Shown in pieces: positions 1 through 10,702 of a stretch of 64,000 nt of DNA. A program made the translations under genes and the position numbers. Under the pieces are notes generated by a model, which saw nothing but the letters and a program-made list of their open reading frames with translations, did no database searches and was not told the DNA's origin. The DNA lies in NCBI GenBank assembly GCA_028015205.1, contig CM051519.1, positions 78,823,539 to 78,887,538 of the forward strand, read 5' to 3'. The DNA comes from Mytilisepta virgata. Taxonomy: Eukaryota; Mollusca; Bivalvia; Mytilida; Mytilidae. Numbering within the stretch: the first letter of the stretch is position 1; each line of letters opens with the position of its first letter.

Positions 1-185
1 AATATTGTACAACACGAAGTGTAAAGCCGACGTGTATGTGCCGATGGTCTCACCGGGATAGATGAGATACAGTTAATCGTTAAAGTTAGGTTGCTAAAAG
101 AAAGTAAACAAAGTTCTTGTACCCAAGAAATTTAGTCCTCACTGGGAAATGAAACTTTTGTGTGTGTGCAGTGTTTACTGTTCTT

Positions 186-2131
186 TTATTTCTGTATAAC
201 GTGAATCCTACTGAAGAATAAACTACATATCTCGCAAAAAGGCGCCATACAACATGTCAAGATATGCCCTATACATCTCTGCAGAGCATTTGTATTTATG
301 GAGACATTTCTGATACAAGGCGTGGCACACCATACATGGCAAAATGTCATTATAGCAAAATTAAATCCCCAGCATACTGAGAATATCCAGCCACAAAATC
401 CACTCAGCAAGCAGTAGCAACAATTTCTGCTGCAGTCGAAACATTCATGTGCTGTATACCAAACACAAACAGTACTCCTAATGTCTTCTGGTTCCGCCAA
501 AACTTCCTCAAATTTAACCTATTGATAACGATTAAAGCAAATTATATATTTTAAATGTTCAAACAATCCATTAGTAGAATGATAATTTCTTCTTTTTTTC
601 ACAAACCAAATTTTTATTGCACATATTTGCTGTTAACAAATTACTAAGCTTACAGCATTAGGCACATATTTGTTTGAGTTCCAGGGAGAACGTCCAAACC
701 ACAACCATGTGTTTTATACAAAAAACAGCCCCATGCACTAATAGACAACACATAGTGTATGGGGCTGTTTTTTGTATAAAACAAATGCCTGTGGTCCAAA
801 TTAATTATTACTTTATTGCACACAGAATAAAAATTATAAAATGCAGTCCGATAGCGATAACTCTGTATCGATTCCGGAAACATGTGAAAATTAACATTAG
901 GCGAAATACTTTACTTCAATGATATATCCTTATTTAGTATGACCATTTTTAAATAGATCAATGGATAGTAAGTAACCCATAGAAACTTGGAAGTTACTTA
1001 AGATCTTTTGATAGTAAGGGATACAACTATGAAATTTTGTGTAATTCTGTAAAAATTGCTTTCTCCCAATGACTTGAAGATTTTAAATTTATAGTGGCCT
1101 CTCACGAATACTGTCGATTTCTATTTAATTCTATGACTAGATGTCATTTAACTCTTTATGGGAGTGTTAGTTCTGACTTTTTCGTTTAATAGAGCGACTG
1201 TATCCGACAAGCACTATGAGAGCCATAGCTAGTTTTAAAGTTAAAACGAGCACATTATGACCCTGCTATCTAAATTATGTAACGTCTAACCAAATTTTGC
1301 AGTTCTAGTAAGCGGTCACCTTGTTGGTAATCATACTGCTTGGTTTTTATAGTATGTTTTATACACCAGAGTGTGAGGAGTCAGGATAGATAAGGAGAAG
1401 GTTTGGGTACCCATAAAACCGGTTTAACCCCACCACTTTTAAGTGTCTGTACCAAATCAGACTATCCTGACTCTCTGTTGTGTTTATGTTTGTGTTTTGT
1501 GCTTTTTCATGTTATTTTATGTCCGTGTTTCTGTGTGTTGGATGGCGTTGATTTCGCCGTAATATGTCCTTATTGTATTTAATGTTCGCAGTAATAAGTC
1601 TTTATTGTATTTACAATACGCCTATGGAGAGAGTTTTCACAGAAATTTTTAAATTTCAATATCCTGAAGGCATGGCGACAATGAAATAGTAAAAAGAAGG
1701 AAAATTAGGTGGATTTTGTGTATACGTCAATAAAACACTATCGTTACTGAATTCGAACATGGACAAGATAGGTAACACCTAGACTTTATATGATTTGGCC
1801 TTCATAAAGAAACAAGAAGCAACAAGACAAGAACGCCATATCACTGGAAACTCTGACGTCAAGTTAACATATTTTGAAATCAATGCGACTAAAACATTTA
1901 TTTCATCTTTGTGGTGCCATACCCTCTTTTAGGTAAAATTCAAAATTTCAATTAAAATTGTTTTCATTTTATATATATATGGTTTTCAGTTAGATTTCAG
2001 GAGAAGAAGAAAAATAAAATTAAATTCTTGACAAAACTTATGTTATTACATATAATACATACCTTAACATGATCGTTGATATCTTGCGGGTCACGTAAAT
2101 TTTTGTCGGTATCTGAAGTTTTCGCCGACAT
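186..2131 (-). CDS. Caveolin-like gene 1 (two exons, divergent)
   Basis: Caveolin-family membrane scaffold protein. Exons on the minus strand are 2131-2063 (23 codons from ATG at 2131) and 518-186 (110 codons plus TAA). Exon 1 encodes MSAKTSDTDKNLRDPQDIND and ends HVK before a GTATGT donor. Exon 2 follows an AATAG acceptor and opens with VKFEEVLAEPED, the closest match in this window to the vertebrate signature FEDVIAEP. The total is about 133 aa, shorter than vertebrate caveolins (about 150-180). A hydrophobic hairpin region follows, with HVWCATPC matching the HIW..PC segment of CAV1. Exon 2 holds 16 Cys, an unusually high number. The residue matching CAV1 Pro110 is not Pro. The intron position matches what I recall for vertebrate CAV3. 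Exon 1 is too short to show up as a coding region by itself and was found by motif. Function beyond membrane scaffolding is inferred from family. Confidence 0.8.
711..782. repeat. Hairpin in intron of caveolin-like gene 1
   Basis: Two 30-bp arms (711-740 and 753-782) are reverse complements with one mismatch, around a 12-base loop. Weaker symmetry extends outward to about 692-800. The core arm reads GTTTTATACAAAAAACAGCC at its start. This fits a small foldback MITE or a recent inverted duplication. No clear target duplication was seen. Confidence 0.75.
1360..1560. repeat. Dispersed repeat fragment in intron of gene 1
   Basis: This intron segment resembles a repeat I associate with bivalve genomes: a GGTTTAACCCC box, then text like 'gtctgtaccaaatcag', then a T/G-rich tail. 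A 12-base inverted pair GAGTCAGGATAG / CTATCCTGACTC flanks the GGTTTAACCCC box. The rest of the intron (783-1359 and 1561-2062) shows nothing I can name. Confidence 0.4.
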
Positions 2132-3202
2132 GCTTCTTGTGGATTTCTACTAAATTTCCTTGTATGTAAACCAAAGTATTGTATCGGTATACATATATTA
2201 TCTCTCACGTAGATACGTAAAATATTTGCTTTTAAAATATCATCCCAACATGCAATAAATTTTTCCGTTTTAATACCAAAGTTCTCGACATTTGTTTTAT
2301 GATCTGTTTGTTTTTGGTTCAAGATATTTTACTGCCATTTAGTACACAGATCAATAAAATAATTCAACAAATGTAATATACGTTAGGTATTTTTTGTCTT
2401 TTTAAATGTTGATGTTAACGTCTTTTGCTGTTGTTGATGATTTAAAGGGATTTTATTGTAATTTGAACCACATAAAACAGAAAACAAATTTCTTTAGAAT
2501 CTTGACATTTATTCTTTATGCAGTTTATATTATCCCAATGATTTTAACATTTATATATTAGATCAACGTTTCAATTATTAATTTCAATGATATAGTCCTT
2601 TTACTATTTTGCTATTTCTCTGAAATACCTTGGAAGAAATTCAGAATCTTTTGTCTTTATTTTATCGTAAATTATTTGAAGAATACGTCGCTTTAATTCA
2701 TATTTCATAAGAACAACTTCAGAAAATTATAAGAAAAAAGACATTAATATTACTGACAAGAATAATATCAATACAAAATTGGGACAAAATTAATATTTTC
2801 GATAATGAAAATGTAAAAGTATTGGTGCTTTAGGAGATGTAGAAACAGTTAAGGCTAGGTGTATCTCTCCGTGGAAACATCGGTATAGTAAAGACATTTA
2901 GTCAAAAAATATCAGCCTTCCGTTTAATGTCACCAAGATTTTCCTGCCTGGTTAGTATGTTTGGCAGAGCTCGTATTTAAGATAACACTTTCACATGGAA
3001 TTATTGGTCATTGTTTCTAATATCTTCCCGTTAAAGTTGTCAGTTAATGTGATGTAGTATCTTTTCCTCTAGTGATTATATAACATATCAAATTCATTGA
3101 CAATTTACAATAAATTAGCATCAATTACCAATTACAAAAAAAATATCACAGAATGAAGATGTCTTAAAACATTTGAGACCAGGAACTGATATATTTTACA
3201 TC
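2132..3202. other. Intergenic, no gene seen
   Basis: AT-rich spacer between the divergent caveolin-like genes 1 and 2. It should hold the promoter of gene 1 and the 3' end of gene 2. No coding exon, RNA gene or clear repeat was recognised. Confidence 0.5.
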
Positions 3203-4223
3203 TTACTGGTACTGATATGGTCTTCTAAAGTTAATAAATACGTTTCCAAATGATTCACACATCGGACCGCAGCAGCACTGGATACACACTCCGTATATCT
3301 TCTGTAGGCAACCGCAATTTATCTCCAACATTCTGAACATTGGCGTGACACACCATATGTGCACGAAAGCGATGTATCCAAATTCACAACCCCATTCAGC
3401 AGCAATACAGATTCCACAGCATGTTGTCATTATTATGTAACAAAGTCTTTTCCAGAAGTTAAAGCAAATATAGGAGAATTTCCAGACACAATCCAAACTG
3501 TGGGCACTATCAGGCTCACCCAAGACATCTTCAAATGCTACCTGTAAAGAAAAATATTTTAACCTCGACCACTTGATCTGCCTAGAGGAATTCTTTCGAA
3601 TTAAAACTGAATATAATAGTCTCACCATAGTTATACAAATAAAGTCCTAAATTCGGTTTTCTAAAAACAAATACTGTCAAAAATCTGATATGAGTCGCCA
3701 TTTATAGCTTTTATTGGCAGGTGAGGCCAGCAAACGAGAAAGCTTCATATTGCATCTAGCACCGAAGAGACAAATATTTTTTGGTACACCATTATTTCAG
3801 TTGGCCGATTTTTGAATCTGGAAATTCATACTGCAAGGTTTTAATTTATACCCTGTAAATCATATACATTTCTTTTTAAATGAACATTTTCAGATTTAAA
3901 TTAAATGTCTATTCCCACATGATTTCATCAAATTACACTGATAACAGTAGTTATCTCAAAGCGGACTGTAAAAATATTTTTAAGATGCGAGGAATTTTAA
4001 GATATCAGAAAAATATATAAGGCAAAATATATTCTTTGGAAAGACAATGTTATTTGAGTTGAAAAGGCATTTGAAGATACCGGAAGATTGAGATAAGGAG
4101 GTTCAATAACATATTTCTTACTCTGATGTGCTGGTTTATACTGTTTGGATCTCTGTCAATTAAATCCACCTCCTTTTTCAATTCTTCTGTAAGTTCTTTT
4201 TCTGTCGTTTCTGTGGTAGTCAT
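3203..4223 (-). CDS. Caveolin-like gene 2 (two exons)
   Basis: Caveolin-family protein of 146 aa. Exon 1 is 4223-4122 (34 codons) and starts MTTTETTEKELTEELKK, then VDLIDRDPNSINQHIR, followed by a GTAAGA donor. The intron is 4121-3542. Exon 2 is 3541-3203, after a TTCTTTACAG acceptor, and starts VAFEDVLGEPDS, a good signature match. Exon 2 encodes 112 aa with 15 Cys. The hairpin region reads CCGICIAAEWGCEF and then HIWCVTPMF. The Pro matching CAV1 P132 is kept, but the next Cys (C133, a palmitoylation site in CAV1) is Met. The middle of exon 2 resembles gene 7 more than genes 3-6. The Glu/Lys-rich N terminus is longer than in its neighbours. Role is inferred from family. Confidence 0.88.
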
Positions 4224-5672
4224 TTTAAATGAAAAAAATATAACTTTTCTCCTTAAGAACCAGAAACTGACTGCGAATGGTATGGATGTTGTGCAATTTT
4301 GAACCTTTTGAAAGATGGAAATTTTCCAAAAAGCTATAATTTTAAGTATTTTAATTAAATGGATACTAGCGTATAGATACATTGATTAAGAGTCCAATCC
4401 CACAAAGTTAGCTAATTTAGAGTGAATCCTGGCACATTAGTCATAAATAATATGATACATATTTAAGCAAATAAAAATGCGTGGTATTTACTTATTTTCA
4501 TAGGTATATTGATAATCAACAAAAAATTAACAAACTTACTTTGACCAGAAAAAAAGAGCCCCTGAAATACTAAAGGTAAAAGGAACTCTACTGCTTATAA
4601 TGTATATACAACTCAATACCGATCAAATATATAACAAACGAAAGTCCGGATTTTTCTATAAACCATCAAGTATGATATAATTTTACTCTAAGGCTCTAAA
4701 GACGGGGTACCGGTTCCATTGTTTTCGACCTGTGCATCCAAGACACTTCAAAAGTCATATTATTTCAATTAGTATTGGTTGAGAAACGTGAACTAATGTG
4801 CAATCTAGTGACATGTCCCACAGTGTGGGAGCGGAAATGAACATGTTTTCTGTCAGTTGTTAAGTTGCGATTTTCTATAGCAGCAAATCGGTCACTTGCA
4901 AGGAAGATCGTTCATACTTAATAATAGATTTTTGAATTTTACACAAGAATTTATGGAAATTTTAGGTATGTTTGTCCCCTTTGACACTTGGCTGTTTACA
5001 TGCCTATAAAATTACATGAACATTTTTTCACAAATACGATTAATAACACTTTTATCAAGCTTTGATCACGATGCTTCTCACATTTAGTGTTTGAAATTTA
5101 GACTTTAAAACTGAATAAGTAAAAAATGGTAAGAAATAAGAAGGTATTCTTTAGGTTATCCAGAAGTCAATTCATTTTATACTCTAAAACCAAATTTTAT
5201 CGAATTATTTTGCCTGTAAAATGAAGTAAATTACTTTCAAACAAACAACACATCATTTCTCTGACTCTATAGGTGCTTGTATGTGTACTGTATGGGCGCT
5301 TGCAATTTTTTTGTATAGTCACTTGTTGCAATATAATGTACTTGGACTATAATATGGGGTTATTTCATGAATATTAAGGAAACACTGTCCGTAGTAGAAT
5401 GTATTATCGCATGAGTGGGTGTGATACAATATTCTACGAAGGGACATTATTTCCCAATTTTGTGTAATAGCGCCTTCATTGTATATCAAAGCAAATAAGA
5501 CCTTCCAACCAACCAAGAAAACTACCGATGAGCACTCAGTGCAATATCAGCGCTAATTTTTGGTTGTGTTTAACAAGGAATATTACATTGCTATACAACA
5601 ACAATTCATATAGCGATAGAGTATTATGCAAATGATATCATAAAATAGTCATTTCGGTGACAGAGAATAATT
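4224..5672. other. Intergenic, no gene seen
   Basis: Upstream flank of caveolin-like gene 2. AT-rich, with only short chance reading frames and no feature I can support. The shared promoter motif of genes 3-7 was not found here by eye. Confidence 0.45.
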
Positions 5673-5673
5673 A

Positions 5674-5830
5674 TTTAAGGAATGTTACCAATTTTTGAAT
5701 AGTTTATACGATATAACCTGGTTTGGGTCAATTTACGCATAATAAACCAGCGGTTTATGAATGCCATAAACTGACCCATATAAGTATAACTTCTTCAAAA
5801 ATTGGAAACATTCTTTATAATTTAATTTCC
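5674..5830. repeat. Hairpin / foldback MITE
   Basis: A near-palindrome of about 150 bp centred near 5750. The left arm contains GAATGTTACCAATTTTTGAA and the right arm its counterpart CAAAAATTGGAAACATTC. The inner part pairs TGGGTCAATTTACGCAT with ATGCCATAAACTGACCCA around AAACCAGCGGTTT. A further AAACCAGGTTATA copy lies near 5913. Likely a non-autonomous DNA element. Confidence 0.65.
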
Positions 5831-6219
5831 AAACAGAAGTACAATGATCCCTTGATTCAAGAATCAATAATGACATTGAACTTAATTTACAAGTGGCGGG
5901 TTAATTAAAGACCAAACCAGGTTATACAGTATAACCAATGTTGGTCTATACTGTTCATCCAATCATATTAAATTAATTAATAGCAACTAATGGTTTTTGA
6001 TACTGGAAATCACGTTGAATATCGGTCGAGACGAAGGCAAGACATATATTCAAATTGATGAAGTCAATATTTAGTACATTAGTGTCTATTATTATTTATC
6101 AGCGAAGCATCCGGTTTTGACGTCATAATGTATTGCAAGATATTTTTGCCCATAGTAGTATATGGGCACAGTTCAGTTAGTATTTAAGGAGGTGGTGGTG
6201 AGGAGGTGGTGGTGCTGTG

Positions 6220-6605
6220 GTGGTACCGGAAGTGGCGTTACCGGAACCGGAAGTGATTTGCGCGCATGCGTAACCGGAAGTAGTGGTTTTTCGCGCAATT
6301 TTCTCATGATTTGTTTACGGAAGTGACGTTAGTCACGTGCTAGGACCCAGACATATGGTCTGCGCATGTCTTGAAACCGGAAGTACCCGGAAGTGGTTTT
6401 TGTGCGCATGCGCAACCGGAAGTGATGGATTTTCCCCATGATTTGTTTACGGAAGTGACGTAAGTCACGTGCTAGGACCCGGACGTGTGGTCTGCGCATG
6501 TTCAGGAACCGGAAGTGGTTTTTGCGCGCATGCGCAACCGGAAGTGATGGAATTTCCCATGATTTGTTTACGGAAGTGACGTCAGTCACGGACCCGGAAG
6601 TGCCA
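6220..6605 (+). promoter_or_regulatory. Tandem units packed with promoter-type motifs (left end)
   Basis: About three tandem units of 120-132 bp. Each carries ACCGGAAGTG (ETS-type), TGCGCATGCGCA (NRF1-type palindrome), TTGTTTAC (forkhead-type), TGACGTCA or TGACGTAA (CRE-type) and, in two units, CACGTG (E-box). The motif matches are read directly. Binding or promoter activity is inference. CpG content is far above the flanking DNA. Confidence 0.6.
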
Positions 6606-8048
6606 TGCTTGACCAGAACTCAGATTGAATTATCTCCCTTTTCCCGCACTTCTCGGTCGTCTCTGGATCTTTCATCGGTCTCTAGGGTCTGATAATCTCA
6701 CTGTTATGTCGAAGTCCGAGAGTATACGAAGTACCCTATTGGATTATCTCCCCTTATCCCGTTCTTTTCATTTGTGGGTGATGTTTTCTGTGAGGACCAA
6801 CGGTAGGATTGGATTATGTCCCCCTACCTCCAAGTGATGCTGTCACCAATAGATCAATGGAGGGATGTCCTTAGCAACTGCCTTAGCAACGGCGGTCCAT
6901 TTCATTGCACATCGCTGCTCATTGCTGCTCTTCTCTTGCTCATCGCTGCTCATCTCTTGCTTCGTGCTGCTCCTCGCTGCTCTTCTCTTGCTCCGTGCTG
7001 CTCATCGCTGCTCTTCTCTTGCTCATCGCTGCTCATCACTGCTCATTGCTGCTCATCTCTTGTTCATCGCTGCTCATTGCTGCTCATCTCTTGCTCATCA
7101 CTGCTCATTGCTGCTCTTCACTTGCTCATCGCTGCTCCTCGCTGCTCTTCTCTTGCTCATCGCTGCTCATCACTGCTCATTGCTGCTCATCTCTTGCTCC
7201 GTGCTGCTCATCGCTGCTCTTCTCTTGCTCCGTGCTTCTCATCGCTGCTCTTCTCCTGCTCCGTGTTGCTCACCACTGCTCTTCTCTTGCTCATCGCTGC
7301 TCATCACTGCTCATCACTGCTCGTCTCTTGCTCATCGCTGCTCTTCTCTTGCTCTTTGCTGCTCATCGCTACTCAGGACCTTACTCGCGTGCTCATTTCG
7401 CTCCTGTTGCTTGTTGCTGTTCGTCATCGCTATTCATCTCTTGCTCAGTGCTGCTCATCGCTGCTCTTCTCTTGCTCCGTGCTGCTCATCGCTGCTCTTC
7501 TCTTGCTCCGTGTTGCTCACCACTGCTCTTCTCTTGCTCATCGCTGCTCATCACTGCTCATCGCTGCTCTTCTCTTGCTCTTTGCTGCTCATCGCTACTC
7601 ATGACCTTACTCGCGTGCTCATTTCGCTCCTGTTGCTTGTTGCTGTTCGTCATCGCTTATCTTCTCTTGCTCTTTGCTGCCCATCGCTACTCAGGACCTT
7701 ACTCGCGTGCTCATTTCGCTCATGTTGCTTCTTGCTGTTCGTAATTACTGCTCTTCTCTTGCTCTTTGCTACTCATCGCTTCTCAGGACCTTACTCGCGT
7801 GCTCATTTCGCTCCTGCTGTTTGTTGCTCTTCGTCATCGCTGCTCTTCTCTTGCTCTTTGCTGCTCATCGCTACTCAGGACCTTATTCGCGTGCTCATTT
7901 CGCTCCTGTTGCTTGTTGCTGTTCGTCATTGCTTATCTTCTCTTGCTCTTTGCTACTCATCGCTACTCAGGACCTTACTCGCGTGCTCATTTCGCTCCTG
8001 CTGCTTGTTGCTGTTCGTCATCGCTGCTCCTGGTTGTGGTCGCTGTTC

Positions 8049-8094
<46 letters not shown>

Positions 8095-8651
8095 AGGAGG
8101 AGGTGAAGGTGGGATTCTCACTGTTTTGTTATGAACCACCTCTGGGTCTCGTTGATGTTACGATGGCCATCAAAGATGGCTAGGCCCTCTCTTCTCTTGC
8201 TCTTTACTGCTCATCGCTACACAGGATCTTACTCGCGTGCTCATTTCGCTCCTGCTACTGGTTGCTGTTCGCCATCGCTGCTCTTCTCTTGCTCTTTGCT
8301 GCTCATCGCTACTCAGGACCTTACTCGCGTGCTCATTTCGCTCCTGTTGCTGGTTGCTGTTCGTCTTCGCTGCTCTGGCCTGGCTCTTTGCTGCTCATCG
8401 CTACTCAGGACCTTACTCGCGTGCTCATTTCGCTCTAGCTGCTTGTTGATGTTCGTCATCGCTGCTATTCTCTTGCTCATCGCTGCTCTTCTCTTGCTCT
8501 TTGCTGCTCATCGCTACTCATGACCTTACTCGCTTGCTCATTTCGCTCCTGCTGCTTGTTGCTGTTCGTCACCACTGCTCTTCTCTTGTTCTTTGCCGCT
8601 CATCGCTAGTCAGGACCTTACTCGCGTGCTCATTTCAGTTTTGGGGCTACT
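6396..8651 (+). repeat. Left inverted arm with CTGCTC satellite
   Basis: Arm of the foldback-like element. After the motif units comes a block at 6620-6900 with repeated GGATTATCTCCCC and CCAAT/ATTGG. Then 6905-8030 is satellite of GCTGCTCATCGCTGCTC type, mixed with a unit of about 100 bp containing ACTCAGGACCTTACTCGCGT. The CTG run is at 8050-8093. A block at 8095-8195 holds GATGGCCATCAAAGATGGCT, and more satellite reaches 8640. Long open frames of Leu/Ser/Cys/Ala/His in several plus-strand frames are by-products of the repeat. Confidence 0.75.
8050..8094 (+). repeat. CTG trinucleotide microsatellite
   Basis: About 14-15 uninterrupted TGC/CTG units inside the left arm. The matching place in the right arm (about 11259-11280) has only about 7 CAG units, so the two arms differ in length here. 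Confidence 0.85.
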
Positions 8652-8727
8652 GCTGCTAGTGGTGGTCGATTGTCGTTATTCAAAGATTGGATCTGTGCGA
8701 GAGCACCCTTACATTCAGGTCATTTGA

Positions 8728-8882
8728 AAGGCCACTCTGCATTTATCCAAGCTTGTGACTGGCTATCATAAGATAGGCTGCATTAATCCTCCTCAATTTT
8801 TTAAGGCCACTCTGCATTTGTCCAGGCTTGTGACTGGCTATATACATGTATAAACATATATAGGCTGCATTACCCTCCTTCC
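8728..8882 (+). repeat. Direct duplication of about 70 bp
   Basis: Two copies of a segment starting AAGGCCACTCTGCATTT and containing CTTGTGACTGGCTAT, then AGGCTGCATTA, at about 8728-8797 and 8802-8875. They lie just inside the left arm. A T-rich run (8880-8950) follows. Confidence 0.7.
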
Positions 8883-9092
8883 CTTTTTTTTAAATTTTTT
8901 TTTAAAATTTTTTATTTTTTTTATATATTTTTTTTCTGTTTTTTCTTTGTAATATGTTCCAATTTCACATGGAGTCATTGCTGTCTTCAGCTGGTGGTGG
9001 GTCGTAGTCGTTCAATACACGGTTAAGCAGATATTTTCGTTTTTCTACGGCGTATTCCCATGATTCTTTTGATTCGTAGTCTTCCTCTTCTC

Positions 9093-9539
9093 TCAACGTT
9101 TAGCCGTTTTCTTGATCTTTCTATGTACGGGGTCTTTATTCATGTCTAGATGCCAGGACAATAGTCCGAGGTAATGCTTTCGTATTTCGTCTCTGTATGT
9201 GTCAAACATGTCTCTATATGCTGCCAAGCGTGCCTCGTCTTCTCCCATTCCGACTTCGACTAGTCCGTTTACTTTCTGTGAGTATTTCGATTGATGTACT
9301 TGAAATGTTCTATTCAAAATGACTTCCCATGGAGACTGTTCGCATTGCTCTTCGGAGTCTTCGTTGGACTCATGTTCACTACTTTGTTCCGATTCCTCGT
9401 TATTGGCTTCTGTGGTGGTATCTGAGACTGAATCACTATAGTCTGTTGAATCCTCTTCCATACCGTGTGCATTCTTTTTGTGTCGCTCTATGTTGAAGTT
9501 TCGCTTGGACTGGTATCCACATATGTCACAGGTATACAT
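9093..9539 (-). CDS. C2H2 zinc-finger protein, downstream half
   Basis: An open frame of 148 aa from ATG at 9539. It begins MYTCDICGYQSKRNFNIERH and then KKNAHG: a complete C2H2 finger (C-x2-C-x12-H-x4-H). A Ser/Glu/Asp-rich acidic stretch (residues about 28-68) follows. The C-terminal part has a helix-rich look (residues 70-148) and a basic tail KKTAKR. It lies in the unique centre of the foldback-like element. It shares its frame with the ORF upstream (9540-9995), separated by a single TAA at 9542-9540. It could be a separate second ORF, or one protein broken by a stop. I do not recognise the family. It is a candidate element-encoded protein, and no transposase signature was seen. Confidence 0.55.
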   Translation of the reverse strand: MYTCDICGYQSKRNFNIERHKKNAHGMEEDSTDYSDSVSDTTTEANNEESEQSSEHESNEDSEEQCEQSPWEVILNRTFQVHQSKYSQKVNGLVEVGMGEDEARLAAYRDMFDTYRDEIRKHYLGLLSWHLDMNKDPVHRKIKKTAKR

Positions 9540-9995
9540 TTAAGACGTCTTTCTTTCCTGGGATTCGATAATAGAATGAGCTCCGGTCGTACCGCAAATG
9601 CTTATATTAGCTACAGGTTCCTCAACAGCTTGTTGATTCATACACAAACGTTTGGCAAAGTATTCGTTTCGAGATTGTTGCAGTTCATATTTCACTTTTC
9701 TGATGAGGCCTCTATTAAATCTTGTCCACTCGTTGTCAATCCTTCTACAACCCTTGCAGACATTCATGTTTTTGTAGAATTTCGCAAAGCTCTTGTTTAT
9801 TTGACACTTTGTACATTTCTTATTTGGGTCCACTTTGCTGGGTCCTCCACTTGTGTTGTCCAGCCGTTTGGTTCTCTCCACTTTGGTTGGAAGTATTTTC
9901 CTTTTCATTTCTGGTTTTGCTTTGGTCTTTGAAAGATCAACAGGTATTAAATATCTAGCAGTAACCAATAAACCGAGAGGCGTTTTCGACTCCAT
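9540..9995 (-). CDS. Zn-ribbon-like protein, upstream half
   Basis: An open frame of 151 aa from ATG at 9995, ending at TAA 9542-9540 and followed at once by ATG 9539 of the C2H2 ORF in the same frame. A basic region (KTKAKPEMKRK) precedes a CTKC ... CKGC pair (C-x2-C-x16-C-x2-C), typical of small zinc ribbons that often accompany nuclease or DNA-binding domains. A basic helix-like stretch (RGLIRKVKYELQQSRNEYF) follows. The frame is open a little upstream to a TTG at 10028. Not assigned to a family. The context suggests a mobile-element protein. Confidence 0.5.
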   Translation of the reverse strand: MESKTPLGLLVTARYLIPVDLSKTKAKPEMKRKILPTKVERTKRLDNTSGGPSKVDPNKKCTKCQINKSFAKFYKNMNVCKGCRRIDNEWTRFNRGLIRKVKYELQQSRNEYFAKRLCMNQQAVEEPVANISICGTTGAHSIIESQERKTS

Positions 9996-10084
9996 TGATA
10001 CGTGTGTTGTTTTACGGTCTTCAAACAACTGACGAAATTAAACAAAACCTCTGATTATATTTTCGTTAAAAGCTTTCCATTGGC

Positions 10085-10372
10085 GTCATGGTGACGAAGA
10101 TTGTTTTTGTCTATTCATTCAGACCACACAGTTCGCTGCTCGTCATTGTAGTTTGCTGCTCATCGCTGCTCTTCTCTTTCTCTGTACTGTTCTGTCCTGC
10201 TCATCGCTGCTTAGCACCATGCTCTCGTGCTCATTTCGGTTTTTTGCTGCTGCTAATGTGCCGAGGAGAAGATGGGATTCTCACGGTTTCGTTATAAATC
10301 ACCTCTTGGTCTCGTTGATGTTACGATGGCATCCAAGATGGCTGCGGCCAAGTAACGCGGACCTGAAAGAGA
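10085..10372 (+). repeat. Third copy of arm sequence in the element's centre
   Basis: A divergent plus-orientation copy of arm sequence: GCTGCTCATCGCTGCTCTTC-type satellite, then CTCGTGCTCATTTCGGTTTT, then a GGGATTCTCAC ... GTTGATGTTACGATGGCATC block ending in CCAAGATGGCTGCGG. It matches the order seen at 8000-8190 in the left arm. Confidence 0.7.
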
Positions 10373-10436
10373 GCACCCTAATGAAACGAAATTTCAGAGT
10401 CTTTCCGGACGGAAACGAACGTTTACGGAATTCAGT

Positions 10437-10520
10437 CCTAACCCTTACGCGAGTCCTAACCCCAACCCTAACCCGAGTCCTAACCCCAACTCTAATCCTA
10501 ACCCTAACTCTAACCCTAAT
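10437..10520 (+). repeat. Degenerate telomere-like CCCTAA tract
   Basis: About 85 bp of repeated CCTAACCC / CCTAACTC / CCTAACCCGAGT units. TTAGGG is the usual animal telomere repeat, so this is interstitial telomere-like DNA. It runs straight into the central palindrome. Confidence 0.7.
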
Positions 10521-10702
10521 TCTTATCGTACGTCTGTCTCGCACTCCTACTCTAATCGGTCATTAGCCCACGCCGCTGGTTCACCTAAGCAAGCGTGACA
10601 AACATGAGGCGAGCAGTCACGCTTGCATAGGTGAACCACCGGCGTGGGGTAATGACCGATTAGAGTAGGAGTGCGAGACAGACTTACGATAAGAATTAGG
10701 GT
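10513..10702. repeat. Central palindrome of the foldback-like element
   Basis: Arms 10513-10599 and 10616-10702, each 87 bp, are reverse complements with about four mismatches around a 16-base loop. The arms include CGCACTCCTACTCTAATCGG and GGTTCACCTA. The outer end of the right arm abuts the start of the long right arm. Confidence 0.85.

Noticed and set aside
6816..8523. Very long plus-strand frames rich in Leu, Ser, Cys, Ala and His
   Set aside because: They occur in several overlapping frames of CTGCTC satellite, where the unit simply lacks stop codons. The minus-strand frames at 10617-13413 are the same repeat in the inverted arm. No domain or start signal supports them.
10299..10544. 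Arg/Val-rich minus-strand frame
   Set aside because: It is a translation of the telomere-like CCCTAA tract.
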